A stretch of 64,000 nt of DNA from GCA-2733415 sp964276095. Lineage in GTDB: Bacteria; Bacteroidota; Bacteroidia; Flavobacteriales; Flavobacteriaceae. The notes under the pieces were generated by a model. That model worked only from the letters and a program-made list of their open reading frames with translations. It did not search any database and had not been told where the DNA came from. Each line of letters opens with the position of its first letter. Positions within the stretch are counted from its first letter, which is position 1. Shown one piece after another: positions 16,849-26,440 of this stretch. The stretch covers positions 868,001 to 932,000 of the forward strand of contig CAXYDR010000001.1 in assembly GCA_964276095.1 (NCBI GenBank), given 5' to 3'. The position numbers and the translations under genes are program-made.

Positions 16849-18198
16849 TTAATCCCTTTTCTTCTTTTTCTTAGGTTTGGCTATATCCGTATCAGCAGCT
16901 GGTTTTTGTTGTGACATGATATAATTAGCCAACAATTTTTCTATCAATTCATCCTTAGTTAAATGATGAAATACTGTTTTTACTTTATCTTTTAAAGCTA
17001 TTGAAACCTCACGATTAGGTTTCGTTTTAAATATTTTCTTAGCCCACAATACTGTATTGTTTTCTTCAATACTTAACGCATCTGGTTTTTTTAGTTCATT
17101 AAACTGAAGTCCTAAAGCTTCTTCAAAATCTGGTATATGATCTAATTCTTCTTCTTGAATTACCGATAAAGATAATCCTTTTGCTCCTGCTCTTGCAGTT
17201 CTACCACTACGATGAACATACGTTTCAAATGTATCAGGTAAATGATAATTTACTACATAAGAAACTTCTTTAACATCAATTCCACGAGCAGCTAAATCAG
17301 TTGCTACTAAAGTATTGATATGTCCTTCTCTAAATTGTTCCATGATTCTATCACGAATACCCTGAGATAAACTACCATGTAAAGCTCCAGAAGAGAATCG
17401 GTTAATTGCTAAGTTTTTAGCCAACTTATTTACAGCGGCTTTCGTTTTACAAAAGATAATACCACGTTCTCCTTCTTTGGATGCTAAAAAATGCATTAAC
17501 ACTTCTAACTTTTCAATTGGTTCAACAACTACAAAATTATGGTCAATTCCTTTGTTTCCAACTGTTTTCATATCAGCACTTACTTGCGTAACGTGTTTTG
17601 ACATGTAATTTTGAATCAATTGTTTTATAGTTCCTGGCAGGGTTGCAGAAAACAATAATGTTCGTCGTTGTTTCGGTAAAGCTTCAACTATTTTGTCTAA
17701 TCCATCTTTTAAAGATGTAACCATTTCATCTGCTTCATCTAAAACTAAATAATCAGCAGCACCAATTTTTATTTCACCACGCTGAATTAAGTCAATTAAA
17801 CGTCCAGGTGTAGCAACTATAATATGTGTTGTTTCTTTTAATTGTTCTATTTGCGGTTTAATAGGTGTTCCTCCACAAATTGAAGCAATTACTACTTCAG
17901 GAAGATATTTTTTATAATCTTCTAAATTACTAACTATTTGTTGCCCTAATTCTCTAGTGGGAACTAAAATAACCGCTTGTATATTCGTTTTAGTTACATC
18001 AATTAACTGTAATAATGGTAATCCAAATGCAGCAGTTTTACCCGTTCCTGTTTTTGCTAATCCAACAAAATCATCCTTTTGATTTAATAATACTGGAATT
18101 GTTTTTTCCTGAATTTCTGTTGGTTCAGAAATATTTAAATCGGTTAAACTCTTTACTATAGCTGAAGAAATTCCTAAATCAGAAAATGTTGTAGACAT
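16849..18198 (-). CDS. DEAD-box RNA helicase, RhlE-like
   Basis: An ATP-dependent RNA helicase of 449 residues. Motifs in order are the Q motif (SEPTEIQEKTIP), AKTGTGKT, PTREL, TPGR, DEAD, SAT, then in the second RecA domain GIIFC, ATDLAARGID and HRSGRTAR. The C-terminal tail is lysine-rich (KPKKKKKRD), useful for RNA contact. It lies downstream of a cold-shock-domain gene, with a hairpin between them; both types of protein remodel RNA. A second DEAD-box gene occurs at 27.4 kb, and the two are not close copies. Confidence 0.92.
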   Translation of the reverse strand: MSTTFSDLGISSAIVKSLTDLNISEPTEIQEKTIPVLLNQKDDFVGLAKTGTGKTAAFGLPLLQLIDVTKTNIQAVILVPTRELGQQIVSNLEDYKKYLPEVVIASICGGTPIKPQIEQLKETTHIIVATPGRLIDLIQRGEIKIGAADYLVLDEADEMVTSLKDGLDKIVEALPKQRRTLLFSATLPGTIKQLIQNYMSKHVTQVSADMKTVGNKGIDHNFVVVEPIEKLEVLMHFLASKEGERGIIFCKTKAAVNKLAKNLAINRFSSGALHGSLSQGIRDRIMEQFREGHINTLVATDLAARGIDVKEVSYVVNYHLPDTFETYVHRSGRTARAGAKGLSLSVIQEEELDHIPDFEEALGLQFNELKKPDALSIEENNTVLWAKKIFKTKPNREVSIALKDKVKTVFHHLTKDELIEKLLANYIMSQQKPAADTDIAKPKKKKKRD

Positions 18199-18235
18199 AA
18201 ATTATTGTAATTACTATGTATTATTTATACTATAA

Positions 18236-18267
18236 AAAAATCCTATTTAATAAAAAATAGGATTTTT
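18236..18267. terminator. Hairpin terminator after the cold-shock-domain gene
   Basis: A 12-bp inverted repeat (AAAATCCTATTT / AAATAGGATTTT) with flanking A and T runs follows the leftward cold-shock-domain gene and precedes the helicase gene. Confidence 0.7.
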
Positions 18268-18290
18268 GAAATGTACTATTTATGTAGTAC

Positions 18291-18752
18291 TTATATTTTT
18301 TTAACTCTAACGGCGTTCATTCCTTTCATCCCTTTTTCAAGTTCATAAGAAACTTTGTCGTTTTCTTTAATCTCGTCGATTAATCCACTTACGTGAACGA
18401 AGTATTTTTCTTGATTTTTGTTATCAATAATAAATCCGAAACCTTTTGAATCATCAAAGAAAGATACCTTTCCTTCATTTCCAAAACCAGCGTCATCATC
18501 TTCTCCTGCAACTTTTTTAGGAATATAGATATCGATACTTTCTAAATCAATCTCTTCCTTCTTTTTAGTTGGATCTGGTGGAGTATCAGTTAACTGTCCA
18601 AATTCATCAACATAAACTAACATATCTTCAAGACTCGTAGGCTTTACGGCATTTGCTTTACGTTCAGCTTTCTTCTTTTCTTTTATTTCACGTTTCTTTA
18701 AACGCTTCTTTTCTTTTTCAATCTTGTTAAATGTCTGTTGCGATTTTGCCAT
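18291..18752 (-). CDS. Cold-shock-domain protein with lysine-rich N-terminus
   Basis: A nucleic-acid-binding protein of 153 residues. Residues 1-40 are very rich in lysine and glutamate (IEKEKKRLKKREIKEKKK) and likely helical. The C-terminal 65 residues form a cold-shock OB fold with the RNP-like strand GKVSFFDDSKGFGFI and then KYFVHVSGLIDEI. The acidic linker in between (DLESIDIYIPKK) is found in other Bacteroidota members. Probably an RNA chaperone acting with the downstream helicase; that partnership is inferred from adjacency. Confidence 0.88.
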   Translation of the reverse strand: MAKSQQTFNKIEKEKKRLKKREIKEKKKAERKANAVKPTSLEDMLVYVDEFGQLTDTPPDPTKKKEEIDLESIDIYIPKKVAGEDDDAGFGNEGKVSFFDDSKGFGFIIDNKNQEKYFVHVSGLIDEIKENDKVSYELEKGMKGMNAVRVKKI

Positions 18753-18941
18753 TATTTACTCTTAATTTTGTTTTTTATATTATATAATTATGAATTGAAA
18801 ACACTTTATTACGAGTGCTTTATCACTTCAATATACTGCAAATATAGGACTTTCCTACTTAAATTTGTTAAAATTTGTTAAACAAATTGTATTTTTCAAT
18901 CCAGTTAAACAGTTTTTATAAAATAAAAAACACTATTTCTT

Positions 18942-19388
18942 CTATTTAATTGATAAACTTATCCAATTCATATTTGCTTTCTGAATTAATTTCTTCGGGT
19001 TTTTAGCCAACCATTTTTTATGTGTATTGATAAGCTTTGTTTTATAAAACAGATACAATTTGCCATCTCTTATTTCATAAGTAGTAGGATCAATAGTAAC
19101 TTTTTTGCTTTTTAAAGCTATCGCATATGCACACCATCCCCCATATTCAGGTATATACTTCTTAGGAGTATTCTTAAATAAATTTAAGGTTCTTTCTGAA
19201 GAAAACTTAAACTTTACATCATCATACTTAAAAACATATTTGTCATCTCCTATTATCGGTTTATCCTCAAAGTAAGTAACAACATCATATCCACTTGCTA
19301 TATATCCATCTTGTATATTATAGCTAATTCCTTGACTATAAGAAGTCATTGCTACAAAAAGTAGTATGTATAAGCTGATTTCTTTCAT
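18942..19388 (-). CDS. Secreted YHS domain-containing protein
   Basis: A 148-residue protein with a signal peptide (MKEISLYILLFVAMTSYSQG). The YHS-type domain is seen in IASGYDVVTYFEDKPIIGDDKY, where the GYDVVTYF core is diagnostic, and in YIPEYGGWCAYAIA. YHS domains are small folds often associated with metals or with metal ATPases, but this secreted type is uncharacterised. The start overlaps the stop of the upstream DoxX-family gene by one base, so they are coupled. Confidence 0.8.
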   Translation of the reverse strand: MKEISLYILLFVAMTSYSQGISYNIQDGYIASGYDVVTYFEDKPIIGDDKYVFKYDDVKFKFSSERTLNLFKNTPKKYIPEYGGWCAYAIALKSKKVTIDPTTYEIRDGKLYLFYKTKLINTHKKWLAKNPKKLIQKANMNWISLSIK

Positions 19389-19774
19389 TATGAAAATTTA
19401 TTTCCTATTACTGGAATATCCTTCTTGTAATTCCATAAAATCACACTACTTACTACAAATACAAATACAGCAGTATAAAATAGCACTCCTGAATCTCCAT
19501 TTATTTCTATTCCTAATTGTGTTAAATGCATCATAATTGCTCCTCCAATAATTCCCATTGTTAACCCTGCCCCAGCCCAAACTGTTTTAGGTATTAAAAG
19601 TAATATCCCTGCAATAAGCTCTAACACACCAATCCCTATTCTTCCAATTGGTTCTAAGCCAACTTTTGAGAATATATATACACTATCAGGATGTGCTGCA
19701 AACTTAAAACGTAATGTTTGAATTAAAATAATAGCAATTAAAATTCTTAATCCAAGTAAAATGTATTTCTTCAT
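19388..19774 (-). CDS. DoxX family membrane protein
   Basis: A 128-residue inner-membrane protein with four hydrophobic helices. The pattern LRFKFAAHPDSVYIFSKVG followed by GIGVLELIAGILLLIP is that of DoxX/DoxD-like proteins. Their role ranges from thiosulfate:quinone oxidoreductase subunits to thiol stress functions, and nothing here decides between these. It is coupled to the YHS gene and 33 bp from a LysE-type exporter gene. Confidence 0.8.
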   Translation of the reverse strand: MKKYILLGLRILIAIILIQTLRFKFAAHPDSVYIFSKVGLEPIGRIGIGVLELIAGILLLIPKTVWAGAGLTMGIIGGAIMMHLTQLGIEINGDSGVLFYTAVFVFVVSSVILWNYKKDIPVIGNKFS

Positions 19775-19807
19775 AATTATTCAGTTTTATTCTATTAATG
19801 GAATTAT

Positions 19808-20452
19808 TTAGTAAATTATTTTTATCAGTTGAATCAATGCTACAATTAACAATAGGCTTCCTATTACCTTATTGATTGTTGCAGTAATTCCTTTTACTTT
19901 CATTTTTAGTAGATTACTACATTTCCCATATCCATATAAAGTTAATGATTTGCCTATAAATGCCCCTAAAAAGAATAAAAACAGTAATGATATTGCAGTT
20001 TCTAGCTGTAAAGGAATCATTTTTGTGCTTAAAAAGGATATCACTAACAACCAATAAATTAAAACCGTTGGGTTAAATAATCCCAATAAAAAACCAAGTA
20101 CTTCTTTTGATAGTTGAACTTTATTTTTAGTTACAATACATTCTCCATTTTCATCTTTAATACAGTTTTTCTTTCCGAAAATTAATACCAGTCCAAGTAC
20201 AAATAGTACTAAAACTATTATATATTCTAACCAACTGTTTTTGGTAATAAACCCTTGAATTGATTTATAATAACAAATTGCAAAAAATATTAATACTAAC
20301 TCTCCTATTGCAGCAGGGAATACAATTTTCAAAGCACTTGATATGTTTTCCTTAATTGTTGTATTTATCACAGCTACATTAACTGTGCCTAATGGTAATG
20401 CCCCTATAATAGCAACTAATAAACCGGTAAAAAAGTAAAGAATAAAATTCAT
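19808..20452 (-). CDS. LysE family transporter
   Basis: A 214-residue membrane protein with about six hydrophobic helices. The N-terminal block LLVAIIGALPLGTVNVAVINTT matches the conserved start of LysE/RhtB exporters (GxxPGP-like region, here GALPLGTVN). The KKNCIKDENGECIV loop carries two cysteines. Substrates in the family include basic amino acids, homoserine and some metal ions; the substrate here is unknown. It heads a leftward three-gene group with the DoxX and YHS genes. Confidence 0.8.
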   Translation of the reverse strand: MNFILYFFTGLLVAIIGALPLGTVNVAVINTTIKENISSALKIVFPAAIGELVLIFFAICYYKSIQGFITKNSWLEYIIVLVLFVLGLVLIFGKKNCIKDENGECIVTKNKVQLSKEVLGFLLGLFNPTVLIYWLLVISFLSTKMIPLQLETAISLLFLFFLGAFIGKSLTLYGYGKCSNLLKMKVKGITATINKVIGSLLLIVALIQLIKIIY

Positions 20453-20503
20453 AGCTCATTGGTTGAAACTAAATTTGATTCCTTACAAAAGAGTTTTCAT
20501 TAT

Positions 20504-21076
20504 TTATTTTAAAACAGTAGCTACGCTATTTTTTAAAGTTGGCAATACATCTGTCAGAAACCATTTATTTTTTGCTTGCCAAATATTATTTCTTGGCGAT
20601 GGATGTGGTAATACAAAAAATTTAGGTAAATAATCTCCAAAATTAAACACCGTTTCTGTAAGTGTATTTCTGGTAGTATCTTTTAAATAATAATCTTGAG
20701 CATACTTCCCTATTAATAACACCAATACATCGCCCTCAATTTTATCTAATAATTGTTGATGCCACAATGGTGCACATTCTTTACGAGGTGGCAAATCACC
20801 AGTTTTACCTTTTCCAGGATAACAAAATCCCATTGGAATAATGGCTACTTTATCAGCATCATAAAAATCTTCTGAACTAATTCCCATCCACTCTCTTAAA
20901 TTCTTACCGCTTTTATCATCCCAAGGAATTCCTGATTTGTGTACTACGCTCCCTGGAGCTTGTCCAATAATAATAATTTTACTTGTAGTACTAGCCGCAA
21001 CAACTGGTCGAGGTCCAAATTCTAAAAAAGAAGCACATTCAGTACAATTCTTAATTTGATTTAATAACTGCTTCAT
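20504..21076 (-). CDS. Uracil-DNA glycosylase family protein
   Basis: A 190-residue enzyme of the UDG superfamily (family 4/5-like Pfam fold). It has IIIGQAPGSVVHKSGIPWDD (motif 1 GQAPG), PPRKECAPLWHQQLL, and motif 2 LPHPSPRNN. The N-terminal NCTECASF lacks the complete four-cysteine set of the iron-sulfur UDG families, so it may be the cluster-free branch. It probably removes uracil or a related base from DNA. Its start lies 104 bp from that of topB on the other strand. Confidence 0.8.
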   Translation of the reverse strand: MKQLLNQIKNCTECASFLEFGPRPVVAASTTSKIIIIGQAPGSVVHKSGIPWDDKSGKNLREWMGISSEDFYDADKVAIIPMGFCYPGKGKTGDLPPRKECAPLWHQQLLDKIEGDVLVLLIGKYAQDYYLKDTTRNTLTETVFNFGDYLPKFFVLPHPSPRNNIWQAKNKWFLTDVLPTLKNSVATVLK

Positions 21077-21180
21077 AAAATTTTATTTATTCTTAATTAT
21101 ATAGACGAATCTGAAGATTATCCTTTCATAAATATAGTAAATTTCTGTACTTTGCATATTCATAAATTCAAACTATCTAA

Positions 21181-23484
21181 GTGAAAGTCTGTATAGCAGA
21201 AAAACCAAGTGTTGCCCGTGAAATTGCTACTGTATTAGGAGCAAATACTAAACGCAATGGATATTTTGAAGGAAATGGATATCTGGTTACCTATACATTC
21301 GGACATTTATGTACACTATTTGAACCAAATGATTATAAGCCATATTGGAAAAGCTGGGATTTGAATAACCTACCAATGCTACCTACCAAGTTTAAAACCA
21401 AAGTAGTTGCTAATGAAGGGATTCAAAAGCAGTTCAATATTGTAAAAAGTTTATTTGATAAAGCTACTGTTATTATTAATTGTGGCGATGCTGGACAAGA
21501 AGGAGAATTGATACAACGCTGGGTTATTGATCAAGCTGGATACACAGGTCCTATAAAACGTTTATGGATATCTTCCTTAACAACAGAAGCCATCAAAGAA
21601 GGGTTTAAAAACTTGAAACCTTCAGAAGATTATGATAATTTGTATTACGCAGGGTTTTCTAGAGCAATTGGAGACTGGTTATTAGGGATGAATGCCACTA
21701 GATTGTACACCGTTAAACATGGTGGTTACAAACAAGTATTATCAGTAGGAAGAGTACAAACTCCTACTTTAGCTATGGTTGTTGCTCGTTTTAAAGAGAT
21801 AGAAAACTTCAAGCCTCAAGCCTATTGGGAATTACAAACACTTTACAGAGATACTTTATTTAATTGTGAAGAAGGACGTTTTTTAGAAAAGTCAGCAGGT
21901 GAATTATTTGCGAATAAAGTTCAGGAAAGTGATTTTGAAATAGTTTCTATTACTAAAAAAGAAGGAAAGGAATACGCTCCTAAATTATTCGATTTAACTG
22001 GTTTACAAGTATATTGTAATACTAAATACGGATTTTCAGCTGATGAAACTCTAAAGATCGTTCAGAAATTATATGAACAGAAAGTAGTAACTTATCCAAG
22101 AGTTGATACTACATTTTTACCAAACGATGTGTATCCGAAAATAGCAGGTATACTAGGTAACTTAACAAATTACAGCAATTTAACACAACCATTACTCGGT
22201 AAGAAAATAAAAAAATCTTCTAAAGTTTTTAATGATAAAAAAGTAACCGATCACCATGCTATTATTCCTACAGGAGTTCAAAATAACCTGCAATACAATC
22301 AGCAACAAGTATATGACATCATAACAAAACGCTTTATTGCAGTATTTTATGACGAATGTAAAGTAGCTAATACTAATGTTATTGGAAAAGCTGATACAGT
22401 AACTTTTAAAACTACAGGAAAAGAAATATTAGAAAAAGGATGGCGAGTAGTTTTCGAACGTCCAGACTCATCAACTAAACGAGAAACAGGAATACTCCCT
22501 AGTTTTACGAAAGGAGAAAAAGGTGCGCACTCCCCTTCTTTCCTTGAGAAAGAGACAAAACCTCCGAAGCAATTTACAGAAGCTACTTTATTAAGAGCTA
22601 TGGAAACTGCAGGGAAACAAGTAGATGATGATGAAGTGAGAGAGTTGATGAAAGATAACGGTATTGGACGTCCTTCTACTCGAGCGAATATTATAGAAAC
22701 TCTATTTAGAAGAAAATATATTGAGCGCAATAAGAAACAAGTTTTACCAACCTCTACAGGTATTAAATTAATTGATACTATTCAGAATACTTTATTGAAG
22801 TCTGCTGAAATGACTGGTTTATGGGAAAAACAGTTGAAAGAAATTGAAAAAGGAAATTACAATGCTGGAACCTTTATCAATAATATGAAAAAAATGGTAG
22901 ATCAATTGGTATATGAGGTGCGATCAGAAAGCACTAGAGCCAACATTTCATCTGCTACAATATCAAGTTCAAAAAGCATTAAAAAGAAAACAACTAAAAA
23001 TAACTCAACAGATATATCAAAAATTGATTGTCCAAAATGTAAACAAGGAAATATTTTAAAAGGATCTTCCGCTTTTGGTTGTAGTGCATACAAAAACGGA
23101 TGTGATTTTAAAGCTCCATTTAATTTCTTAGCCAAGAAATTATCTGAAAAACAATTGATTAGGCTACTTACTAAAGGAGCTACTGTAAATTTAAAAGGAT
23201 TCAAAACTGAACAAGGAACAACAGCTGAAGGTATTATTAAATTTAATGATCATTTTGAATATCTATTAGAAGAAAAACATGTCAAAGTGACTAGTACTCC
23301 AGATGTATTGAAATGCCCAAAATGTAAAAAAGGGACTATATTAAAAGGAAAAACAGCATACGGTTGTAGTAATTACACCAGTGGATGTGATTTTAAGTTC
23401 CTCTTTGAAACTATAAAACAACAAGCAGGAAACAAACCACTAACAAAGGAGTTAGTGTATAATATATTGAATGGAAACAAGTAA
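21181..23484 (+). CDS. topB: DNA topoisomerase III TopB
   Basis: A type IA topoisomerase that unlinks single-stranded DNA crossings. It starts at GTG (MKVCIAEKPSVAREIATVLG), the TOPRIM domain, with DAGQEGELIQRWV as acidic motif. The active-site tyrosine lies in SVGRVQTPTLAMVV and KVVTYPRVDT. At the C-terminus two zinc-ribbon-like repeats (DCPKCKQGNILKG and KCPKCKKGTILKG, each followed by a GCS...NGCDF or SGCDF stretch) are added. Its 767 residues are normal. A -7-like TACTTTG lies about 25 bp upstream. RecQ is encoded two genes downstream, and topoisomerase III with RecQ is a known functional pair. Confidence 0.92.
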   Translation: MKVCIAEKPSVAREIATVLGANTKRNGYFEGNGYLVTYTFGHLCTLFEPNDYKPYWKSWDLNNLPMLPTKFKTKVVANEGIQKQFNIVKSLFDKATVIINCGDAGQEGELIQRWVIDQAGYTGPIKRLWISSLTTEAIKEGFKNLKPSEDYDNLYYAGFSRAIGDWLLGMNATRLYTVKHGGYKQVLSVGRVQTPTLAMVVARFKEIENFKPQAYWELQTLYRDTLFNCEEGRFLEKSAGELFANKVQESDFEIVSITKKEGKEYAPKLFDLTGLQVYCNTKYGFSADETLKIVQKLYEQKVVTYPRVDTTFLPNDVYPKIAGILGNLTNYSNLTQPLLGKKIKKSSKVFNDKKVTDHHAIIPTGVQNNLQYNQQQVYDIITKRFIAVFYDECKVANTNVIGKADTVTFKTTGKEILEKGWRVVFERPDSSTKRETGILPSFTKGEKGAHSPSFLEKETKPPKQFTEATLLRAMETAGKQVDDDEVRELMKDNGIGRPSTRANIIETLFRRKYIERNKKQVLPTSTGIKLIDTIQNTLLKSAEMTGLWEKQLKEIEKGNYNAGTFINNMKKMVDQLVYEVRSESTRANISSATISSSKSIKKKTTKNNSTDISKIDCPKCKQGNILKGSSAFGCSAYKNGCDFKAPFNFLAKKLSEKQLIRLLTKGATVNLKGFKTEQGTTAEGIIKFNDHFEYLLEEKHVKVTSTPDVLKCPKCKKGTILKGKTAYGCSNYTSGCDFKFLFETIKQQAGNKPLTKELVYNILNGNK

Positions 23485-24073
23485 TACTACTACACATAAA
23501 CATTATGCTATTTGTAAACCATATGGATTTATAAGTCAGTTTATCACCAACGAGCAGAAAAAGAAAAAGAATCATAAATTTCTAGGAGAATTATCCATTT
23601 TCCCTGAAGGAACTATGGCAATTGGTAGGTTGGATAGAGATTCTGAAGGATTACTGTTATTAACTACTGATGGAAAAAAGAGCTATTTTATATTAAGTAG
23701 TAAAGTTGAAAAAGAATATCACGTTCAAGTAGATGGCATTATTACAAGTGATGCTATTGAATTATTAAAGCAAGGAATAGTCATTACGGTTGATGGGGCT
23801 GACTATACTACTAAACCCTGTAAAGTAAGCGCCATAGAAAAAGACGCATCACTATTACCAACACGATCAAAAAAAATACGTGATGAGCGTCATGGACCTA
23901 CAAGTTGGGTATCCATAACTTTACGAGAAGGGAAATTCCGACAAGTACGTAAAATGACTGCCGCAGCTAATTTTCCTACTTTACGCTTGATACGTGCACG
24001 AATTGGTAAAATTCATTTAAACACAATGCAAGCCGGAGAAGTTATTGAATTAGATGAAAATTTCGAAATATAA
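23471..24073 (+). CDS. 23S rRNA pseudouridine synthase, RluE/RsuA family
   Basis: A 200-residue RNA-modifying enzyme with the catalytic motif GRLDRDSEGLLLLT (the aspartate after RL), preceded by YAICKPYGFISQF and followed by REGKFRQVRKMTAAANFPT. No N-terminal S4 domain is present, as in RluE, which modifies position 2457 of 23S rRNA in E. coli. The target here is not proven. It overlaps topB by 14 bases, so it is translated from the same transcript. Confidence 0.85.
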   Translation: METSNTTTHKHYAICKPYGFISQFITNEQKKKKNHKFLGELSIFPEGTMAIGRLDRDSEGLLLLTTDGKKSYFILSSKVEKEYHVQVDGIITSDAIELLKQGIVITVDGADYTTKPCKVSAIEKDASLLPTRSKKIRDERHGPTSWVSITLREGKFRQVRKMTAAANFPTLRLIRARIGKIHLNTMQAGEVIELDENFEI

Positions 24074-24097
24074 CTGCACCAAAACTTTTAAAACGAG

Positions 24098-24105
24098 TAT
24101 TTTTG
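24098..24105 (+). promoter_or_regulatory. Putative -7 box of recQ
   Basis: TATTTTTG matches TAnnTTTG and ends 21 bases before the ATG at 24127, leaving room for a short leader. No clear -33 TTG is seen. Confidence 0.35.
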
Positions 24106-24126
24106 CCTTCAACTAATACCTTTATA

Positions 24127-26232
24127 ATGCAAGTATCAGAATATCAAGCTCAATTACTTCCTACTCTAAAAAAATATTTTGGATACGATAGTTTTCGTTC
24201 GGAACAACAGGAAATAATTGAATCGGTACTTTCTAAAAAGGATAACCTAGTTATTATGCCTACTGGTGGGGGAAAATCTATTTGTTTTCAGCTTCCCGCT
24301 ATATTATTTAAAGGTGTTACGCTTGTCGTTTCTCCCTTAATAGCCTTAATGAAGGATCAAGTAGACGGTTTAAGTGCTAATGGTATCCCTGCTAATTATT
24401 TTAATAGTAGCCAGGATAGTAATGAACATCAACAAATTTTTGAGGACATACATAATTCTAAAATCAAATTATTATATGTTGCTCCAGAAAGCTTATCACA
24501 ATTAGAACATATTGTTAATGAGCAATATATAAGTTGCATTGCAATTGATGAAGCACATTGTATTTCATCATGGGGTCATGATTTCAGACCATCATATCAG
24601 CAATTAGGTTTTTTAAAGGCTAAATTACCAAATACACCAATAATAGCATTAACAGCGACAGCTGACAAAGCCACACGTGAGGATATTATTAACCAATTGC
24701 GTATACCGCATGCACAACAATCTATTTCTTCTTTTGATAGAAAAAATATAGAGCTTGAGGTCAGGCCTGCAAATGATAGAGTTTCTCAAATTATAAAATT
24801 TATACGCAGTAAACCTAATGAAGCTGGTATTGTGTATTGTTTAAGCAGAAAATCTACTGAACAATTAGCTGAAAAATTACAATTAAACGGAATTAAAGCT
24901 GCTACGTATCACGCTGGTTTAACTTTTGAAAAACGTAATAAATCACAGGAAGATTTTATTTTTGATAAAACACAAGTAGTTTGTGCTACTGTTGCTTTTG
25001 GAATGGGTATTGATAAATCTAATGTTCGTTGGGTGATACATTATAATATGCCTAAAAACATAGAAGGTTATTATCAGGAAATTGGACGTTCAGGTAGAGA
25101 TGGTTTACAAGCTAATGCCCTACTCTTTCATAGTTATGCTGATGTTATTCAATTGCGAAAATTCGCTGAAGGTGCTAGTAATTTTGAAGTTCAGGTAGCA
25201 AAATTAGACAGAATGAAACAATTTTCAGAGGCAACTACATGTAGAAGGAAAATTTTACTAAGTTATTTTGGAGAATTACTTTCAGAGAATTGTGGTAATT
25301 GTGATGTATGTAAAAATCCGCCTGAGTTTTTTAACGGAACTATCATAGCACAAAAGGCACTTTCTACAATAACAAGGTTAAAAGAATCTGAAGCTTCAGG
25401 TATTGTTATAGATGTATTACGAGGTGCACGAAATGCAACTATTGTAGATAAAAAATATGATACAATTAAAACGCATGGTATCGGAAACGATATTTCTTGG
25501 AAGGACTGGCAACAATATATAATTCAGCTAATTAATCAAGGGTATTGTGAGATAGCTTTTCATAAGAATAATGCATTACAACTCACTGAGTTTTCAAAGA
25601 AAGTATTGTTTGAAAGTGAATTAGTTAATCTAACAAAACCAGCTATTGTTACTGAAAAGGCAACTAAAAAGAAAGCTGTCAAAAAACCTACTTCAAACAC
25701 GCTGTTTGAACGCTTACGTAAATTACGCCATTCTATTGCTTTGGAAGAAGATATTCCTGCATACCTAGTATTTAACGATGCTACTTTAAAAGATATTGAA
25801 CAAAATCGTCCAATGTCTGATGAAGAGTTTTTAGAAATAAGTGGTGTTGGACAACGTAAACTAGAAGTATACGGTACAGCGTTTATAAATGAAGTAATAG
25901 CTTTTACTAAAGAAAAAAAAGTAACTAAGAATAAAAGTGATACCCATAAAGTTACTTATGAATTATATCAAGAAGGTTTAAGTATTGATGAAATTGCAGA
26001 AAAAAGGAAGTTAACAACAACTACCATCTTTTCACATATTGCAAAATTATATACTGATGGAAAAGATATTAATATTGACGAATTAGTAAGTAAAAGTGAG
26101 GTTGATTCTGTTAGACAAGCAAAAAAAGAATTAGATAGTCCAAATGCACTAAGGCCTTATTTTGAACATTTTAATGAGCAATTAGATTACTTTAAAATTC
26201 GTTTAGCGTTAAGTGTTATTTCTAAAGAATAA
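24127..26232 (+). CDS. recQ: ATP-dependent DNA helicase RecQ
   Basis: A 3'-5' DNA helicase for recombination and fork repair. ATG 24127 is preferred over a TTG at 24103 that overlaps a promoter-like box. Motifs are GYDSFRSEQQEIIESVL, PTGGGKSICFQLP, IDEAHCISSWGHDFRPSY, ALTATA, GIVYCLSRKST, VAFGMGIDKSNVRWVIHYN and GRSGRDG. The zinc-binding cysteines follow in CRRKILLSYFGE and CGNCDVCKNPP, then a winged-helix RQC domain and an HRDC domain (about residues 520-600). A C-terminal helix-turn-helix (YELYQEGLSIDEIAEKRKL) is added, as in several Bacteroidota RecQ proteins. Confidence 0.93.
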   Translation: MQVSEYQAQLLPTLKKYFGYDSFRSEQQEIIESVLSKKDNLVIMPTGGGKSICFQLPAILFKGVTLVVSPLIALMKDQVDGLSANGIPANYFNSSQDSNEHQQIFEDIHNSKIKLLYVAPESLSQLEHIVNEQYISCIAIDEAHCISSWGHDFRPSYQQLGFLKAKLPNTPIIALTATADKATREDIINQLRIPHAQQSISSFDRKNIELEVRPANDRVSQIIKFIRSKPNEAGIVYCLSRKSTEQLAEKLQLNGIKAATYHAGLTFEKRNKSQEDFIFDKTQVVCATVAFGMGIDKSNVRWVIHYNMPKNIEGYYQEIGRSGRDGLQANALLFHSYADVIQLRKFAEGASNFEVQVAKLDRMKQFSEATTCRRKILLSYFGELLSENCGNCDVCKNPPEFFNGTIIAQKALSTITRLKESEASGIVIDVLRGARNATIVDKKYDTIKTHGIGNDISWKDWQQYIIQLINQGYCEIAFHKNNALQLTEFSKKVLFESELVNLTKPAIVTEKATKKKAVKKPTSNTLFERLRKLRHSIALEEDIPAYLVFNDATLKDIEQNRPMSDEEFLEISGVGQRKLEVYGTAFINEVIAFTKEKKVTKNKSDTHKVTYELYQEGLSIDEIAEKRKLTTTTIFSHIAKLYTDGKDINIDELVSKSEVDSVRQAKKELDSPNALRPYFEHFNEQLDYFKIRLALSVISKE

Positions 26233-26340
26233 TATTATCAATATCACTTACCAATTATTAAACATTATCGCTTTTCCAAACAATCCCCCTATCTACACGT
26301 AATCTTACCACTACTGAATATCAAGTGATTATAACGTTAA

Positions 26341-26383
26341 ATGTTAAAAAATGTTAAAATAGTACTTTGTTTTGCATAGTACT
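26341..26383 (+). promoter_or_regulatory. Direct-repeat region upstream of the microprotein array, likely promoter
   Basis: Two copies of ATGTTAAAA (26341, 26351) are followed by two copies of TAGTACT (26360-26366, 26377-26383, 17 bp apart). The first TAGTACT runs into TTG, giving TACTTTG, a near match to the -7 consensus. The last repeat ends 57 bp before the first ATG of the array. A promoter with a regulator-binding repeat is inferred. Confidence 0.35.
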
Positions 26384-26440
26384 GTAACAAAATTGTTTTT
26401 TGAGCGTCTATTAGGTATATAACAATTAAAATCAATCATT

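Noticed and set aside
22347..22730. Minus-strand frame of 127 codons inside topB
   Set aside because: It lies antisense to a clear topB domain and has no motif of its own.
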